DNA of 32,023 nt from positions 1 through 32,023 of the forward strand of contig NZ_AZEL01000028.1 of assembly GCF_001434975.1 (NCBI RefSeq), in the 5' to 3' direction. The notes beneath the pieces were generated by a model. The model made no database searches, had not been told where the DNA came from, and saw only the letters and a list, made by a program, of their open reading frames with translations. Both the position numbers and the translations under genes were made by a program. Positions 17,641 to 26,092 of this stretch are shown here, in pieces; the stretch's first letter is position 1; every line of letters begins with the position of its first letter. This stretch comes from Lactobacillus gallinarum DSM 10532 = JCM 2011. Its GTDB lineage: Bacteria > Bacillota > Bacilli > Lactobacillales > Lactobacillaceae.

Positions 17641-19678
17641 TAAAAGCTTTCCCCTTTTTTGTCTTTGGTTTTCTAGATGACTTTTGTAAATCGATAATAG
17701 CATCCCGTAAGTTTGCTGCCTCTTCAAAGTCCAACTTTTTAGCGGCTTCCTTCATCTGCTCTTGCAAATTCTTAATCATCGTCTTCTTTTGACTAGCAGT
17801 CAATTCATCGAAGTTCAAATCGGCAAAACTATCAGACTTTTTATCTTTATCATCACTTGATGGCTTCGTAATAGAAATTACATCTTGAACAGGCTTGATA
17901 ATTGTCTTAGGTGTAATTCCATGTTCTTTATTAAACTCTTCTTGAATCTTACGCCGTCTCTTAGTGGCATTGATTGCGGCTCTCATAGAATCAGTAATCG
18001 TATCGGCATACATAATTACTTCACCATTTGCATTACGAGCCGCACGACCCATTGTTTGAACTAGCGGACGATACGCACGCAAAAAGCCTTCTTTATCTGC
18101 ATCCAAGATAGCTACCAGTGAAACTTCTGGCACATCAATACCTTCACGTAACAAGTTAATTCCGATTAACACATCAAATTTACCTAAACGTAAATCACGC
18201 AAGATTTTCATTCGCTCAAGTGTCTTAATGTCAGAGTGCAAATATTGCACTTTGATTCCCAGATCCTTTAAGTAATCTGTCAAATCCTCTGCCATCTTTT
18301 TGGTCAAAGTAGTAACAAAGACTCGTTCATTGCGATCAATTCGTTTATTAATTTCGCCAACTAGATCATCGATCTGCCCTTCAATCGGCCTTACTTCAAT
18401 CTTCGGGTCTAGTAAGCCTGTTGGCCGAATAATTTGTTCAACCTTATGATCAGTTCGCTCTAATTCATAATCACCTGGCGTAGCAGAAACATATAGTATT
18501 TGATGAACATGCTTTTCAAATTCAGATAACTTAAGTGGACGGTTATCAAGCGCTGATGGTAAACGGAAACCATAATCAATCAACGTCTGCTTACGATTGC
18601 GGTCACCATTATACATCGCACGAATTTCGGGCATAGTCGCATGCGATTCATCAATTAAAATCAAGAAATCATCAGGGAAGAAATCTAGCAAAGTATAAGG
18701 CGGTTCTCCAGCTTTTCTCCCTTCCATGTGACGAGAATAATTTTCAATTCCGTTGGTATAGCCAACTTCACTCATCATTTCCATATCATATGTAGTACGT
18801 TGCTTAATTCTCTCGGCTTCAAGTAGCTTGCCTTCGCCTTCAAACTTCTTTACCTGAATTTTCATTTCTTTAGAAATCTCTTTAAGCGCGCGCCGCAATT
18901 GTTCATCATTAGTCATAAAGTGCGTAGCTGGGAATAAAGAGATACTTTCTCTTTCACCAATTACTTCTCCAGTCAAAGAGTCAATTTCAACAATGCGATC
19001 TATTTCATCCCCGAAAAATTCGATACGATAAGCATGATTCGAATTACCAGCTGGGAAAATTTCTACCACATCGCCGCGAACACGGAAACGTCCCCGTTGA
19101 AAATCGATATCGTTGCGGTCATATTGCAAGTTTACCAAATCACGCAATAATACATTACGATCATATTCTTGACCTTCATGAATCATCAAAACGCTACGGG
19201 CATATTCTTTAGGATCACCTAAACCATAAATTGACGATACAGAAGCTACGACAATAACATCGTTACGCTCCATTAAAGCTGAAGTAGTGGCGTGTCGCAA
19301 CTGATCGATTTCATCATTGATAGCCGAATCCTTTTCGATATAAGTATCGGATTGAGGAACATAAGCTTCTGGCTGATAATAATCGTAGTAAGAAACAAAA
19401 TACTCAACTGCATTATGAGGAAAGAAACTTTTAAACTCGCCATAAAGTTGACCTACTAAAGTTTTATTATGCGTAATTACCAAAGTGGGCTTATTCAAGT
19501 TAGCAATAATATTGGCCATAGTAAAAGTCTTACCAGTACCAGTTGCACCCTCCAAAATTTGTTCTTTATAGCCTTTTTTAAAGCCGGCAGTTAATTTATC
19601 AATAGCCTGCTCCTGGTCTCCAGCAGGTTTAAATTTAGATACTAATTCAAATTTGCGATCTTTTTGTCGTTTAATCAT
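17630..19678 (-). CDS. uvrB: Excinuclease ABC subunit B
   Basis: Damage-verification helicase-like subunit of nucleotide excision repair. It inserts a beta-hairpin at the lesion and recruits UvrC. The 682-residue product has Walker A GATGTGKT (near 40), the hairpin region [24 protein letters not shown] (motif II) and the motif VI region [11 protein letters not shown]-terminal UVR domain ([11 protein letters not shown]) binds UvrC/UvrA. A TTG six bases upstream (19684) is in frame, but ATG 19678 has GGAG at the better distance. A LexA-like palindrome (19753-19766) and an intrinsic-terminator-like hairpin (19697-19725) lie in the upstream gap. Confidence 0.97.
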   Translation of the reverse strand: MIKRQKDRKFELVSKFKPAGDQEQAIDKLTAGFKKGYKEQILEGATGTGKTFTMANIIANLNKPTLVITHNKTLVGQLYGEFKSFFPHNAVEYFVSYYDYYQPEAYVPQSDTYIEKDSAINDEIDQLRHATTSALMERNDVIVVASVSSIYGLGDPKEYARSVLMIHEGQEYDRNVLLRDLVNLQYDRNDIDFQRGRFRVRGDVVEIFPAGNSNHAYRIEFFGDEIDRIVEIDSLTGEVIGERESISLFPATHFMTNDEQLRRALKEISKEMKIQVKKFEGEGKLLEAERIKQRTTYDMEMMSEVGYTNGIENYSRHMEGRKAGEPPYTLLDFFPDDFLILIDESHATMPEIRAMYNGDRNRKQTLIDYGFRLPSALDNRPLKLSEFEKHVHQILYVSATPGDYELERTDHKVEQIIRPTGLLDPKIEVRPIEGQIDDLVGEINKRIDRNERVFVTTLTKKMAEDLTDYLKDLGIKVQYLHSDIKTLERMKILRDLRLGKFDVLIGINLLREGIDVPEVSLVAILDADKEGFLRAYRPLVQTMGRAARNANGEVIMYADTITDSMRAAINATKRRRKIQEEFNKEHGITPKTIIKPVQDVISITKPSSDDKDKKSDSFADLNFDELTASQKKTMIKNLQEQMKEAAKKLDFEEAANLRDAIIDLQKSSRKPKTKKGKAFNGK

Positions 19679-19696
19679 GGTCAAAAACTCCTCATG

Positions 19697-19725
19697 AAAA
19701 AAGTTGGACCAAATTGTCCAACTTT
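19697..19725 (-). terminator. Terminator-like hairpin between pgcA and uvrB
   Basis: On minus the arms AAAGTTGGAC / GTCCAACTTT (19716-19725 / 19700-19709) have a 6-nt loop and then a T-run, 19702-19697. The uvrB ribosome binding site (19688-19693) begins only a few bases later, leaving no room for a promoter in between. It either ends pgcA transcripts or acts in the uvrB leader. Confidence 0.8.
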
Positions 19726-19752
19726 CTAATTAGTATTTATATTTTACTACCA

Positions 19753-19766
19753 CGAACGTGTTTTCG
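19753..19766 (-). promoter_or_regulatory. LexA (SOS) box-like site upstream of uvrB
   Basis: On plus CGAACGTGTTTTCG (19753-19766) matches the Gram-positive LexA/DinR palindrome CGAAC-N4-GTTCG with one mismatch. It lies between the pgcA stop and the uvrB gene. AT-rich -10-like strings (TAAAAT 19741-19746, TATAAA 19736-19741) follow it on minus. I cannot place a convincing -35. Confidence 0.75.
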
Positions 19767-19783
19767 CACGAAATATGCCCATT

Positions 19784-21508
19784 TTATTTAAGAAGTTCAG
19801 CTAAAGCTGCTTGGTAGTCTTGTGCAGCCTTCTCTGCAGTTGCGATATCCTTCTTATTTACACCAACATAAGCCTTGATAACTGGTTCAGTACCTGATGG
19901 ACGAAGAGCAACCCAAGTTTCATCATCTAAGAAGTACTTCAATACGTTTGATTCTGGGAATTCTTCAAGTGGTGTAACATTACCATTTTCAATAGTTTCT
20001 TTCTTCAAGAAGTCTTGAATCTTGTTAACTTTGACACCATTGATTTCGCTTAAATGTTCATCACGCAACTTGCTCATGAGGGCTGCCATCTTCTTTTGAC
20101 CGCCGATACCTGGCATTTCGATAGCCTTGGTAATTTCATAAGCTACACCGTACTTCTTCCAGATTTCTTGCAAGCCATCAAAAACAGTCATGTCCTTAGA
20201 AGCATAGTAACTAGCAACTTCGGCAAACATCAATGCACCTTGCATAGCATCCTTGTCTCTAGCAAATGGTTTGAATAAGTAACCATAACTTTCTTCAAAG
20301 CCCATGAGGAACTTAGCATCGCCAGCCTTCTTCATGCGGTCAACTTCTTCACCGATATACTTGAAGCCAGTCAAAACGTGTTTAGTCTTAATGCCAAAAT
20401 CTTTTGCAATCTTAAATGGTAAAGCACTTGAAACAACTGAAGTAACGATTTCATAATCGCTAGTCAACTTGCCACTTTCTTTCATATGAACAAGCAAGTA
20501 GTAAGCCATCAAAGTAGCAATTTGGTTACCAGTCAAAACTTGGAAGTCGCCATCAGATTTTCTAACAGCTGCACCCATTCTATCAGCATCTGGGTCAGTA
20601 GCAATGATTACGTTAGCATTAACTTCATCAGCTAATTTAAATCCAGGCTTGAAGACATCACGATATTCCGGGTTAGGCTTAATTGTAGTTGGAAATTCTG
20701 GGTCAATGATTGATTGACTAGGAACTGGAATTACATTGTCAAAGCCACCTTGTCTAAAGGCACGATCATAAAGCATCTTACCTGTACCATGAAGTGGTGT
20801 GTAAATAATCTTTAACTTATCAGCATTTGCTTTAACCATTTCAGGATCAACAGTTACTTGCTTTAATTCATTCAAATAGTCTTCATCAACATCTTCACCG
20901 ATTAATTGCAAAGTACCATTTGCCCGTAATTCTTGGACAGGTGCTGCCTTTACACTAAAAATGTCAGTTACTTTTTGAGCATATGCAAATAAACGATCTG
21001 CGTTTTCTGGTGCCATTTGTGCACCATCTTCACCATAAACCTTGTAACCATTATATTGCTTAGCATTGTGAGAAGCAGTGATATTAATACCTGCAAAAGT
21101 ATGCAAATGACGAACAGCATATGAAAGTTCAGGTGTTGGTCTTAAATCATCAAACAAATATACGTGAATCCCGTGTGCACCTAAAATACGTGCTGCATGT
21201 TCCGCAAATTCTCTTGAGTGATATCTTGAATCAAATGAGATAGCTACACCGCGCTTTTTAGCTTCTTCACCATTTTCATCAATCAATCTTGCTAAGCCTT
21301 CAGTAACTCTGCCAACTGTAAAAAGATTGATTCTATTAGTTCCGGGTTCAAGACGACCTCTCATTCCGGCAGTCCCAAAATTGATATCTTGACCAAAGGC
21401 ATCTTCAATCCATTTTTCATCTTTACCTAAAGTATCTAATTGATCCTTTAAATAATCAGGTAAATTATTAGCATTTTGCCATTCTTCAAAAACTTCTTTT
21501 GCTTTCAT
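19784..21508 (-). CDS. pgcA: Alpha-phosphoglucomutase / phosphosugar mutase
   Basis: Interconverts glucose 6-phosphate and glucose 1-phosphate, feeding UDP-glucose for wall, teichoic acid and polysaccharide synthesis. The 574-residue length fits the PgcA (PGM/PMM superfamily) form of Firmicutes. Visible motifs are the phosphoserine loop TASHNAKQYNGYK (near 143-155), the metal loop DPDADRMG, sugar-binding GFEESYGY and the phosphate-binding RPSGTEPVIKAY near the C-terminus. It starts at ATG 21508 after GAGGAAAAT. A -10 TATAAT lies at 21583-21588. The terminator-like hairpin before uvrB probably ends its mRNA. It is unlinked to the upstream gpsA by 236 bp. Confidence 0.95.
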   Translation of the reverse strand: MKAKEVFEEWQNANNLPDYLKDQLDTLGKDEKWIEDAFGQDINFGTAGMRGRLEPGTNRINLFTVGRVTEGLARLIDENGEEAKKRGVAISFDSRYHSREFAEHAARILGAHGIHVYLFDDLRPTPELSYAVRHLHTFAGINITASHNAKQYNGYKVYGEDGAQMAPENADRLFAYAQKVTDIFSVKAAPVQELRANGTLQLIGEDVDEDYLNELKQVTVDPEMVKANADKLKIIYTPLHGTGKMLYDRAFRQGGFDNVIPVPSQSIIDPEFPTTIKPNPEYRDVFKPGFKLADEVNANVIIATDPDADRMGAAVRKSDGDFQVLTGNQIATLMAYYLLVHMKESGKLTSDYEIVTSVVSSALPFKIAKDFGIKTKHVLTGFKYIGEEVDRMKKAGDAKFLMGFEESYGYLFKPFARDKDAMQGALMFAEVASYYASKDMTVFDGLQEIWKKYGVAYEITKAIEMPGIGGQKKMAALMSKLRDEHLSEINGVKVNKIQDFLKKETIENGNVTPLEEFPESNVLKYFLDDETWVALRPSGTEPVIKAYVGVNKKDIATAEKAAQDYQAALAELLK

Positions 21509-21582
21509 ATTTTCCTCTATTCATCAAAATAAATACGTATCGGATTTTAAAGCTGTCTTTAACTTTTTATTATCTAGTAACA

Positions 21583-21588
21583 ATTATA
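21583..21588 (-). promoter_or_regulatory. pgcA promoter (-10)
   Basis: On minus TATAAT (21583-21588) lies about 75 bp before pgcA. The best 17-bp upstream hexamer is a weak TTAAAT. The remainder of the 21509-21744 gap holds the gpsA terminator and an ATTCCA/TGGAAT hairpin (21641-21660) of unknown role, and no ORF. Confidence 0.5.
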
Positions 21589-21693
21589 AAACTTCTGCTT
21601 TATTAATTTAACGCTTTAACTACTAAAAAGTCATTTTTTTATTCCATTTTTGGCTGGAATGACTCTGTCTTTTCTGATCTATATTATTAACAA

Positions 21694-21725
21694 TAAAAGA
21701 CATGCTCATCTGAACATGTCTTTTT
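21694..21725 (-). terminator. gpsA terminator, terminator-like both ways
   Basis: On minus AAAGACATGTTC / GAGCATGTCTTT with loop AGAT (hairpin about 21696-21723) is followed by TTTTATTG. It would end the lgt-gpsA transcript. On plus it is followed by five T residues. Confidence 0.85.
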
Positions 21726-21744
21726 ATCCTTATTTTATTAAAAA

Positions 21745-22764
21745 TTAAAGGCGAATTTCTGGCTTAGGATCTCTGCCCATCATTTGCTTAATTTCTTCAG
21801 CTACATCAGTGTTTTCGTAAAGAACACGGTAAATAGCTTCACAAATTGGCATATCGATGTTCTTTTCTTCGCTAAGTTCATGAACGGCTTTAACAGTAGT
21901 TGCACCTTCTACAACTTGACCCATGTTTTCAAGAACGTAATCTAAGCTCTTGCCTTCACCGATTTGTTTACCGGCACGCCAGTTACGTGAGTTAACTGAA
22001 GTACAAGTTACGATCAAGTCACCAATACCTGATAAACCACTAAAAGTCATTGGCTTAGCACCAAAGTAGTTAACACCTAAACGAGTAATTTCAGCTAAAC
22101 CTCTAGTCATAAGTGCTGCCTTAGCATCATCGCCGTAGCCTTGTCCTACTAAAATACCAGCTGCAATGGCGATAACGTTCTTAACGGCACCACCAACTTC
22201 TACACCAACTAAATCATCATTTGTGTAGAAACGAACATAATCATTTGAGAAAATCTTTTGAACTTTCTTAGCATTTTCTTCATCAGTTGAAGCACATGCA
22301 ATAGCAGTTAAATCTTTTTGAGCTACATTTTCAGCATGACTTGGACCTGAAATAGCTACGATCTTATCTTCATCATTTGGATAAACTTCTTCAGTCAAGA
22401 TTTCTGAAATAAGCTTCTTAGTACCTGGTTCAATACCTTTAGTTGCAGTAACTAAAAGTGGCTTAGCACCTGTCTTGTCCAATACCTTACGTACATTCTT
22501 AGCAACAATTCTTACTGCCTTAGTTGGTAAAACAAATAAAACTAATTCTGCACCATCAAGTGCTTCTTCAAGGTCTCCAGTAGCCTTAGTAGTTTCATTT
22601 AATTTCCAATCTTTCATGTAGTGACTATTGGTATGAGTTTTATTAATTTCTTCGTTAACACTATCAATGTTACCGTAAAGAGTCACATCGTTTCCGTTAT
22701 CGGCTAACATTGAACCTAAAACTGAACCCCATGAACCATTACCTAAAACTGAAATCTTTGTCAT
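21745..22764 (-). CDS. gpsA: Glycerol-3-phosphate dehydrogenase [NAD(P)+]
   Basis: Reduces dihydroxyacetone phosphate to sn-glycerol 3-phosphate, the backbone of phospholipids and lipoteichoic acid. The 339-residue product has the Rossmann motif VLGNGSWGSVLG (5-16), ISGPSHAENV in the dinucleotide domain, and substrate-site VEVGGAVKNVIAIAAG with the catalytic lysine (VKN). The frame runs upstream to TTG 22776. I take ATG 22764, since MTKISVLG is the family start. Neither start has a strong ribosome binding site (GAGAGA only). It is 40 bp after lgt, in the hprK-lgt-gpsA run. A terminator follows the stop. Confidence 0.95.
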   Translation of the reverse strand: MTKISVLGNGSWGSVLGSMLADNGNDVTLYGNIDSVNEEINKTHTNSHYMKDWKLNETTKATGDLEEALDGAELVLFVLPTKAVRIVAKNVRKVLDKTGAKPLLVTATKGIEPGTKKLISEILTEEVYPNDEDKIVAISGPSHAENVAQKDLTAIACASTDEENAKKVQKIFSNDYVRFYTNDDLVGVEVGGAVKNVIAIAAGILVGQGYGDDAKAALMTRGLAEITRLGVNYFGAKPMTFSGLSGIGDLIVTCTSVNSRNWRAGKQIGEGKSLDYVLENMGQVVEGATTVKAVHELSEEKNIDMPICEAIYRVLYENTDVAEEIKQMMGRDPKPEIRL

Positions 22765-22804
22765 TTTTTCTCTCAAACTTTCTATATTGAAATTTTTATC
22801 TAAA

Positions 22805-23644
22805 CTAATCTCTTGTATATGGATATTTTAACCCACTGCCTTGCAAATACCACTTTGGTTTAACTACTTTACGACGATAAATCCATAAAATAATTGTTGC
22901 AATAAATAAAACTAAGCTCAGTGCCTGCGATACACGAATCATTCCAAAAGCATACAAACTATCCGTTCTCAGACCCTCAACAAAGAATCTTACTACACTA
23001 TACCAAAGAAGATAAGTCATGAAAACTTCTCCTTGTTTAAAGACATGTTTTCGATGACGCAGAGCCAGAATTAAAATTAATCCTATCAAGTTAAAAAAAG
23101 ACTCATAAAGAAAAGTAGGTTGATAATATGTCCCACCTATTTTCATCTGCTGAATAATAAACTCAGGCAAATGAAGACTTTGTAAAAAATGAAGGGTAGT
23201 TGGACCACCATGAGCCTCTTGATTTACAAAATTACCCCACCGACCTAAAATTTGAGCGGCCATTATACCAGGTGTAATAATATCTAGCATCAAAAAAGGT
23301 GGCAACATTCTTTTGTAACAAAAAATCAAGAGTACTATTAATCCTGCAATTAATCCGCCATAGATGGCAATTCCACCGTGCCAAATAGCAATAATTTGAT
23401 CTGGATGTTGAGAATAATAACCCCATTCAAAAATTACGTAATATATTCTAGCACCTACATAGCCTAATGGCACGGCCCATAAGAGTAAATCAATAAAATC
23501 ATCACTGATTATTTTTCTTTTCTTTCCTTCCTCAATGGACATCCACGCAGCAAGTACGATTGCTACGGCCATAATAATACCGTACCATTTTACGCTTAAA
23601 TTTCCTAATTGAAATGCAACTGGATTAATTACCATATTAATCAT
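22805..23644 (-). CDS. lgt: Prolipoprotein diacylglyceryl transferase
   Basis: Membrane enzyme that moves diacylglycerol from phosphatidylglycerol to the lipobox cysteine of prolipoproteins. The 279-residue product has seven or so hydrophobic helices and conserved motifs [13 protein letters not shown] (His-Gly-Gly) and [13 protein letters not shown] with the signature arginine. ATG 23644 overlaps the hprK stop (ATGATTAA) by 8 bp, with GGAG about 10 nt upstream, so it is coupled to hprK. A second ATG, nine bases on, is less well placed. hprK-lgt is a conserved neighbour pair in Firmicutes. Confidence 0.96.
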   Translation of the reverse strand: MINMVINPVAFQLGNLSVKWYGIIMAVAIVLAAWMSIEEGKKRKIISDDFIDLLLWAVPLGYVGARIYYVIFEWGYYSQHPDQIIAIWHGGIAIYGGLIAGLIVLLIFCYKRMLPPFLMLDIITPGIMAAQILGRWGNFVNQEAHGGPTTLHFLQSLHLPEFIIQQMKIGGTYYQPTFLYESFFNLIGLILILALRHRKHVFKQGEVFMTYLLWYSVVRFFVEGLRTDSLYAFGMIRVSQALSLVLFIATIILWIYRRKVVKPKWYLQGSGLKYPYTRD

Positions 23645-24608
23645 TATGATGTGGCTCCTTGTTCGTATCCTCTTTTGAATGTTCTGAAATTAAACTGGTC
23701 AAATTATTATCAAAAGTTTGTGCAGCATCGTAACCCATTTGCTTAGCTCTAAAGTTCATCGCAGCTACTTCAATAATACTTTCAATGTTACGCCCGACCT
23801 TAACTGGAATATTAACCTGTGGAATAGGGACGTTGCAAAGCGTACGTGTATTTTCTTCAAAGCCTAAACGATCATAGTTAGCCTTAGGATCCCAGTTAAC
23901 CAAGTTAATTACCAATTGAATCTCAGTTCTGCTCTTAACAGCACCGGCACCAAATAAGTTCATTACATCAATGATCCCGATACCTCTGATTTCCATCAAA
24001 TGACGCAAAATCTTCGGAGCTTCACCTACAACAGTGTTGTGATCTTTTTGGAAGGCATCTACTCGGTCATCCGCAATCAAACGGTGGCCTCTTTGAACCA
24101 AACCTAAAGCCGTTTCAGATTTACCAACACCAGAAGCGCCGGTTAGCAGGACACCCATACCTTTAATTTCAACCAAAACTCCGTGAATACTGGTTCTTTT
24201 AGCTAAACGCGCACGTAAATATTCAGTCAAAATACTTGAAATATAGGTGGTTGATTCTCCAGTCCGCAAAATTGGAATCTGAGCTTCTTCTGCGGCTTCC
24301 GCTAATTCTTTAGGCACAGGTAAAGAACGTGATATCAAAAAGCATGGTGTAGCCATAGTAGCCATTTTATTAAATACATGCATTCTAATATCGTGGTCTA
24401 ATCTAGCAGCATATGAGATTTCAGTACGACCCAATAATTGAATACGTTGTGCAGGATAAAAATCAAAGTATCCCGTTAACTCCAATCCTGGACGATAAAT
24501 ATCAGAAACATATATTTCATCATCTTTAATATATTCATGTCCTTGATACACCTCAAGAATACTTTTATTGTCTTCAATTAATTTGCTTAATTTTACTGCA
24601 TCGGCCAT
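23637..24608 (-). CDS. hprK: HPr kinase/phosphorylase
   Basis: Phosphorylates Ser46 of HPr at high glycolytic intermediates and removes it when phosphate is high, controlling carbon catabolite repression via CcpA. The 323-residue product has the N-terminal domain (about 1-130), Walker [10 protein letters not shown] (157-165), the DD pair (180-181) and the HprK signature [12 protein letters not shown] (204-215). ATG 24608 has GGGAGG 9 nt upstream. It lies between a small membrane ORF and lgt, and its effector output matches the cre-like site in front of hpf in this window. All catalytic elements are present. Confidence 0.97.
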   Translation of the reverse strand: MADAVKLSKLIEDNKSILEVYQGHEYIKDDEIYVSDIYRPGLELTGYFDFYPAQRIQLLGRTEISYAARLDHDIRMHVFNKMATMATPCFLISRSLPVPKELAEAAEEAQIPILRTGESTTYISSILTEYLRARLAKRTSIHGVLVEIKGMGVLLTGASGVGKSETALGLVQRGHRLIADDRVDAFQKDHNTVVGEAPKILRHLMEIRGIGIIDVMNLFGAGAVKSRTEIQLVINLVNWDPKANYDRLGFEENTRTLCNVPIPQVNIPVKVGRNIESIIEVAAMNFRAKQMGYDAAQTFDNNLTSLISEHSKEDTNKEPHHND

Positions 24609-24625
24609 AGTTTTTTACCTCCCAA

Positions 24626-24901
24626 CTATTTATCGATATCTTTTGTAGTCACATTTTTAGCTTGTTTGCGGGGACGGGATTGTGACTGAGTGGAATTAAC
24701 ATTTTTAAACCAATCATAGTAATTACCACTACTTGGCATATTATTCTTATTTTTTCTTCCCGTAAACCCAATCAACCAAATAATTGCGATTGCAATTAAA
24801 GCGACTGGCAACAATAGAATAAACGCTTTAAAAAAGACAAATAATAAACTTAATATGATTAACGCTATTAAAACTAACGTTACAATGCCTAAAAAACTCA
24901 T
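24626..24901 (-). CDS. Small membrane protein of unknown function
   Basis: I do not recognise a family. The 91-residue product has about 43 hydrophobic residues (4-46) that probably form two transmembrane helices joined by a short turn containing FFK. A hydrophilic, Lys/Ser/Gln-rich tail (about 50-91) follows. It begins 7 bp after the prfB stop and ends 17 bp before hprK, so it sits in one transcriptional run with both. The start has only weak ribosome binding potential (GGAG in the prfB stop region). It could be a membrane partner of HprK or Lgt, but the sequence shows no evidence for that. Confidence 0.7.
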   Translation of the reverse strand: MSFLGIVTLVLIALIILSLLFVFFKAFILLLPVALIAIAIIWLIGFTGRKNKNNMPSSGNYYDWFKNVNSTQSQSRPRKQAKNVTTKDIDK

Positions 24902-24908
24902 CTTTCAT

Positions 24909-26025
24909 TTACTCCGGATTTTCTTGACTAAGAAGCCATTGCAAATATGAATAAATAAATGGCTGCAGTTTTCCATCCATTACGCCATTAACATCTGCAG
25001 TTTCATATCCTGTGCGTAAATCTTTAACCAAGTTATATGGATGGAAAACGTAAGATCTAATTTGAGATCCCCAACCGATTTCTTTTTGATCACCTTTTAA
25101 AGCCTGCTTTTGCTTCCGCTTCTTCTCCTCTTCTAAGTGAAAAAGCTTTGCTCTCAATTCATTCATTGCAGTTTCACGGTTTTGAAGCTGCGAACGCTGA
25201 GCCTGAGAAGTAGTCACAATGCCTGTAGGCAAGTGAGTAATTCTTACCGCACTAGAAGTTTTGTTAATGTGCTGTCCACCAGCACCACTAGAACGATAAA
25301 CATCAACTCGTAAATCTTTAGGATCAATATCAATTTGAATACTGTCATCTATTTCAGGAATCACTTCTACTGAAGCAAAAGAAGTGTGCCGTCTTTTGGC
25401 CGCATCAAAAGGTGATATTCTAACCAATCGGTGAACTCCATTTTCTGATTTGAGCATCCCATAAGCATTTTTGCCGCTTATTCTAACGCTTACGCTCTTA
25501 AGTCCAGCTTCTTCACCAGGTTCATAATCATTAATCTCAAACTTAAAACCTGCTGCATCACAATATCTTTGATACATCCGGAAAAGCATTTGACCCCAAT
25601 CCATCGCTTCAGTACCACCGGCACCTGGGTGGATTTCAAGGAGTGCATTATGACTATCGTATTTACCTGATAACAATAAGTCTAATTCATAATTATGAAA
25701 CGCTTCTTGCAGATTTTTTAAATCAGTTTCTACTTCTTGATGCAAATCTGGATCTGGTTCTTCACGCAAAAGTTCAAGCGCAGTGGTTTCATCTTCATAG
25801 CCCTGTTGCAATTTCAAAAACGAATCACGTTTTTCTTTTAACAGATTATTGTCACTAATTAATTTTTGCGCTTTCTCTTGATCATTCCAAAAATCCGGTT
25901 CAGCCATCTTTGCTTCATTTATTTCGATGCTTTCATCAATTGCATCTAAGTCAAAGAGACCCCCTAAAGTGATCTAGTCGTTTCTTTAATTCGTCTAGCA
26001 CACTTTGAATTTCACTAATTTCCAT
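24909..26025 (-). CDS. prfB: Peptide chain release factor 2 (with programmed +1 frameshift)
   Basis: Recognises UAA and UGA and triggers peptide release. Frame-0 starts at ATG 26025 and reads 24 codons to an in-frame UGA (25953-25951). A +1 shift then continues in a frame giving 371 residues in all. The slippery site has a Shine-Dalgarno-like AGGGGG (25965-25960), then TCT, CTT and TGA-C, as in E. coli prfB. The protein carries the tripeptide anticodon SPF (204-206) and the catalytic GGQ (249-251, SGAGGQHINK). The frameshift autoregulates: low RF2 favours shifting. A weak ribosome binding site precedes the ATG. The MAEPDFWN region is just downstream of the shift and is not a separate gene start. 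Confidence 0.96.
25950..25965 (-). promoter_or_regulatory. RF2 programmed frameshift site
   Basis: On minus AGGGGG-TCT-CTT-TGA-C. The spacing between the internal SD-like element and CTT is 3 nt, as in the classic prfB site. Frameshifting at CTT skips the T of TGA and continues with GAC. Confidence 0.95.
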
Positions 26026-26055
26026 TTAAACTCAATTCCCTTTACTAATAATTGC

Positions 26056-26080
26056 AAAAAAAGGGAAGCTGTTAACTCCC
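26056..26080 (-). terminator. secA terminator
   Basis: On minus GGGAG / TTCCC with an 8-nt loop (26063-26080) is followed by seven T residues (26056-26062). The stem is short, so strength is uncertain. Confidence 0.6.
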
Positions 26081-26092
26081 CCTCTTTCTTTA

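Noticed and set aside
17641-17727. Upstream extension of uvrA overlapping uvrB
   Set aside because: It would overlap the uvrB C-terminus by nearly 100 bp in another frame. [10 protein letters not shown] at 17640 fits the family.
21608-21619. cre-like TTAACGCTTTAA upstream of pgcA
   Set aside because: Both invariant outer positions differ from the consensus, and AT-rich DNA gives such matches by chance.
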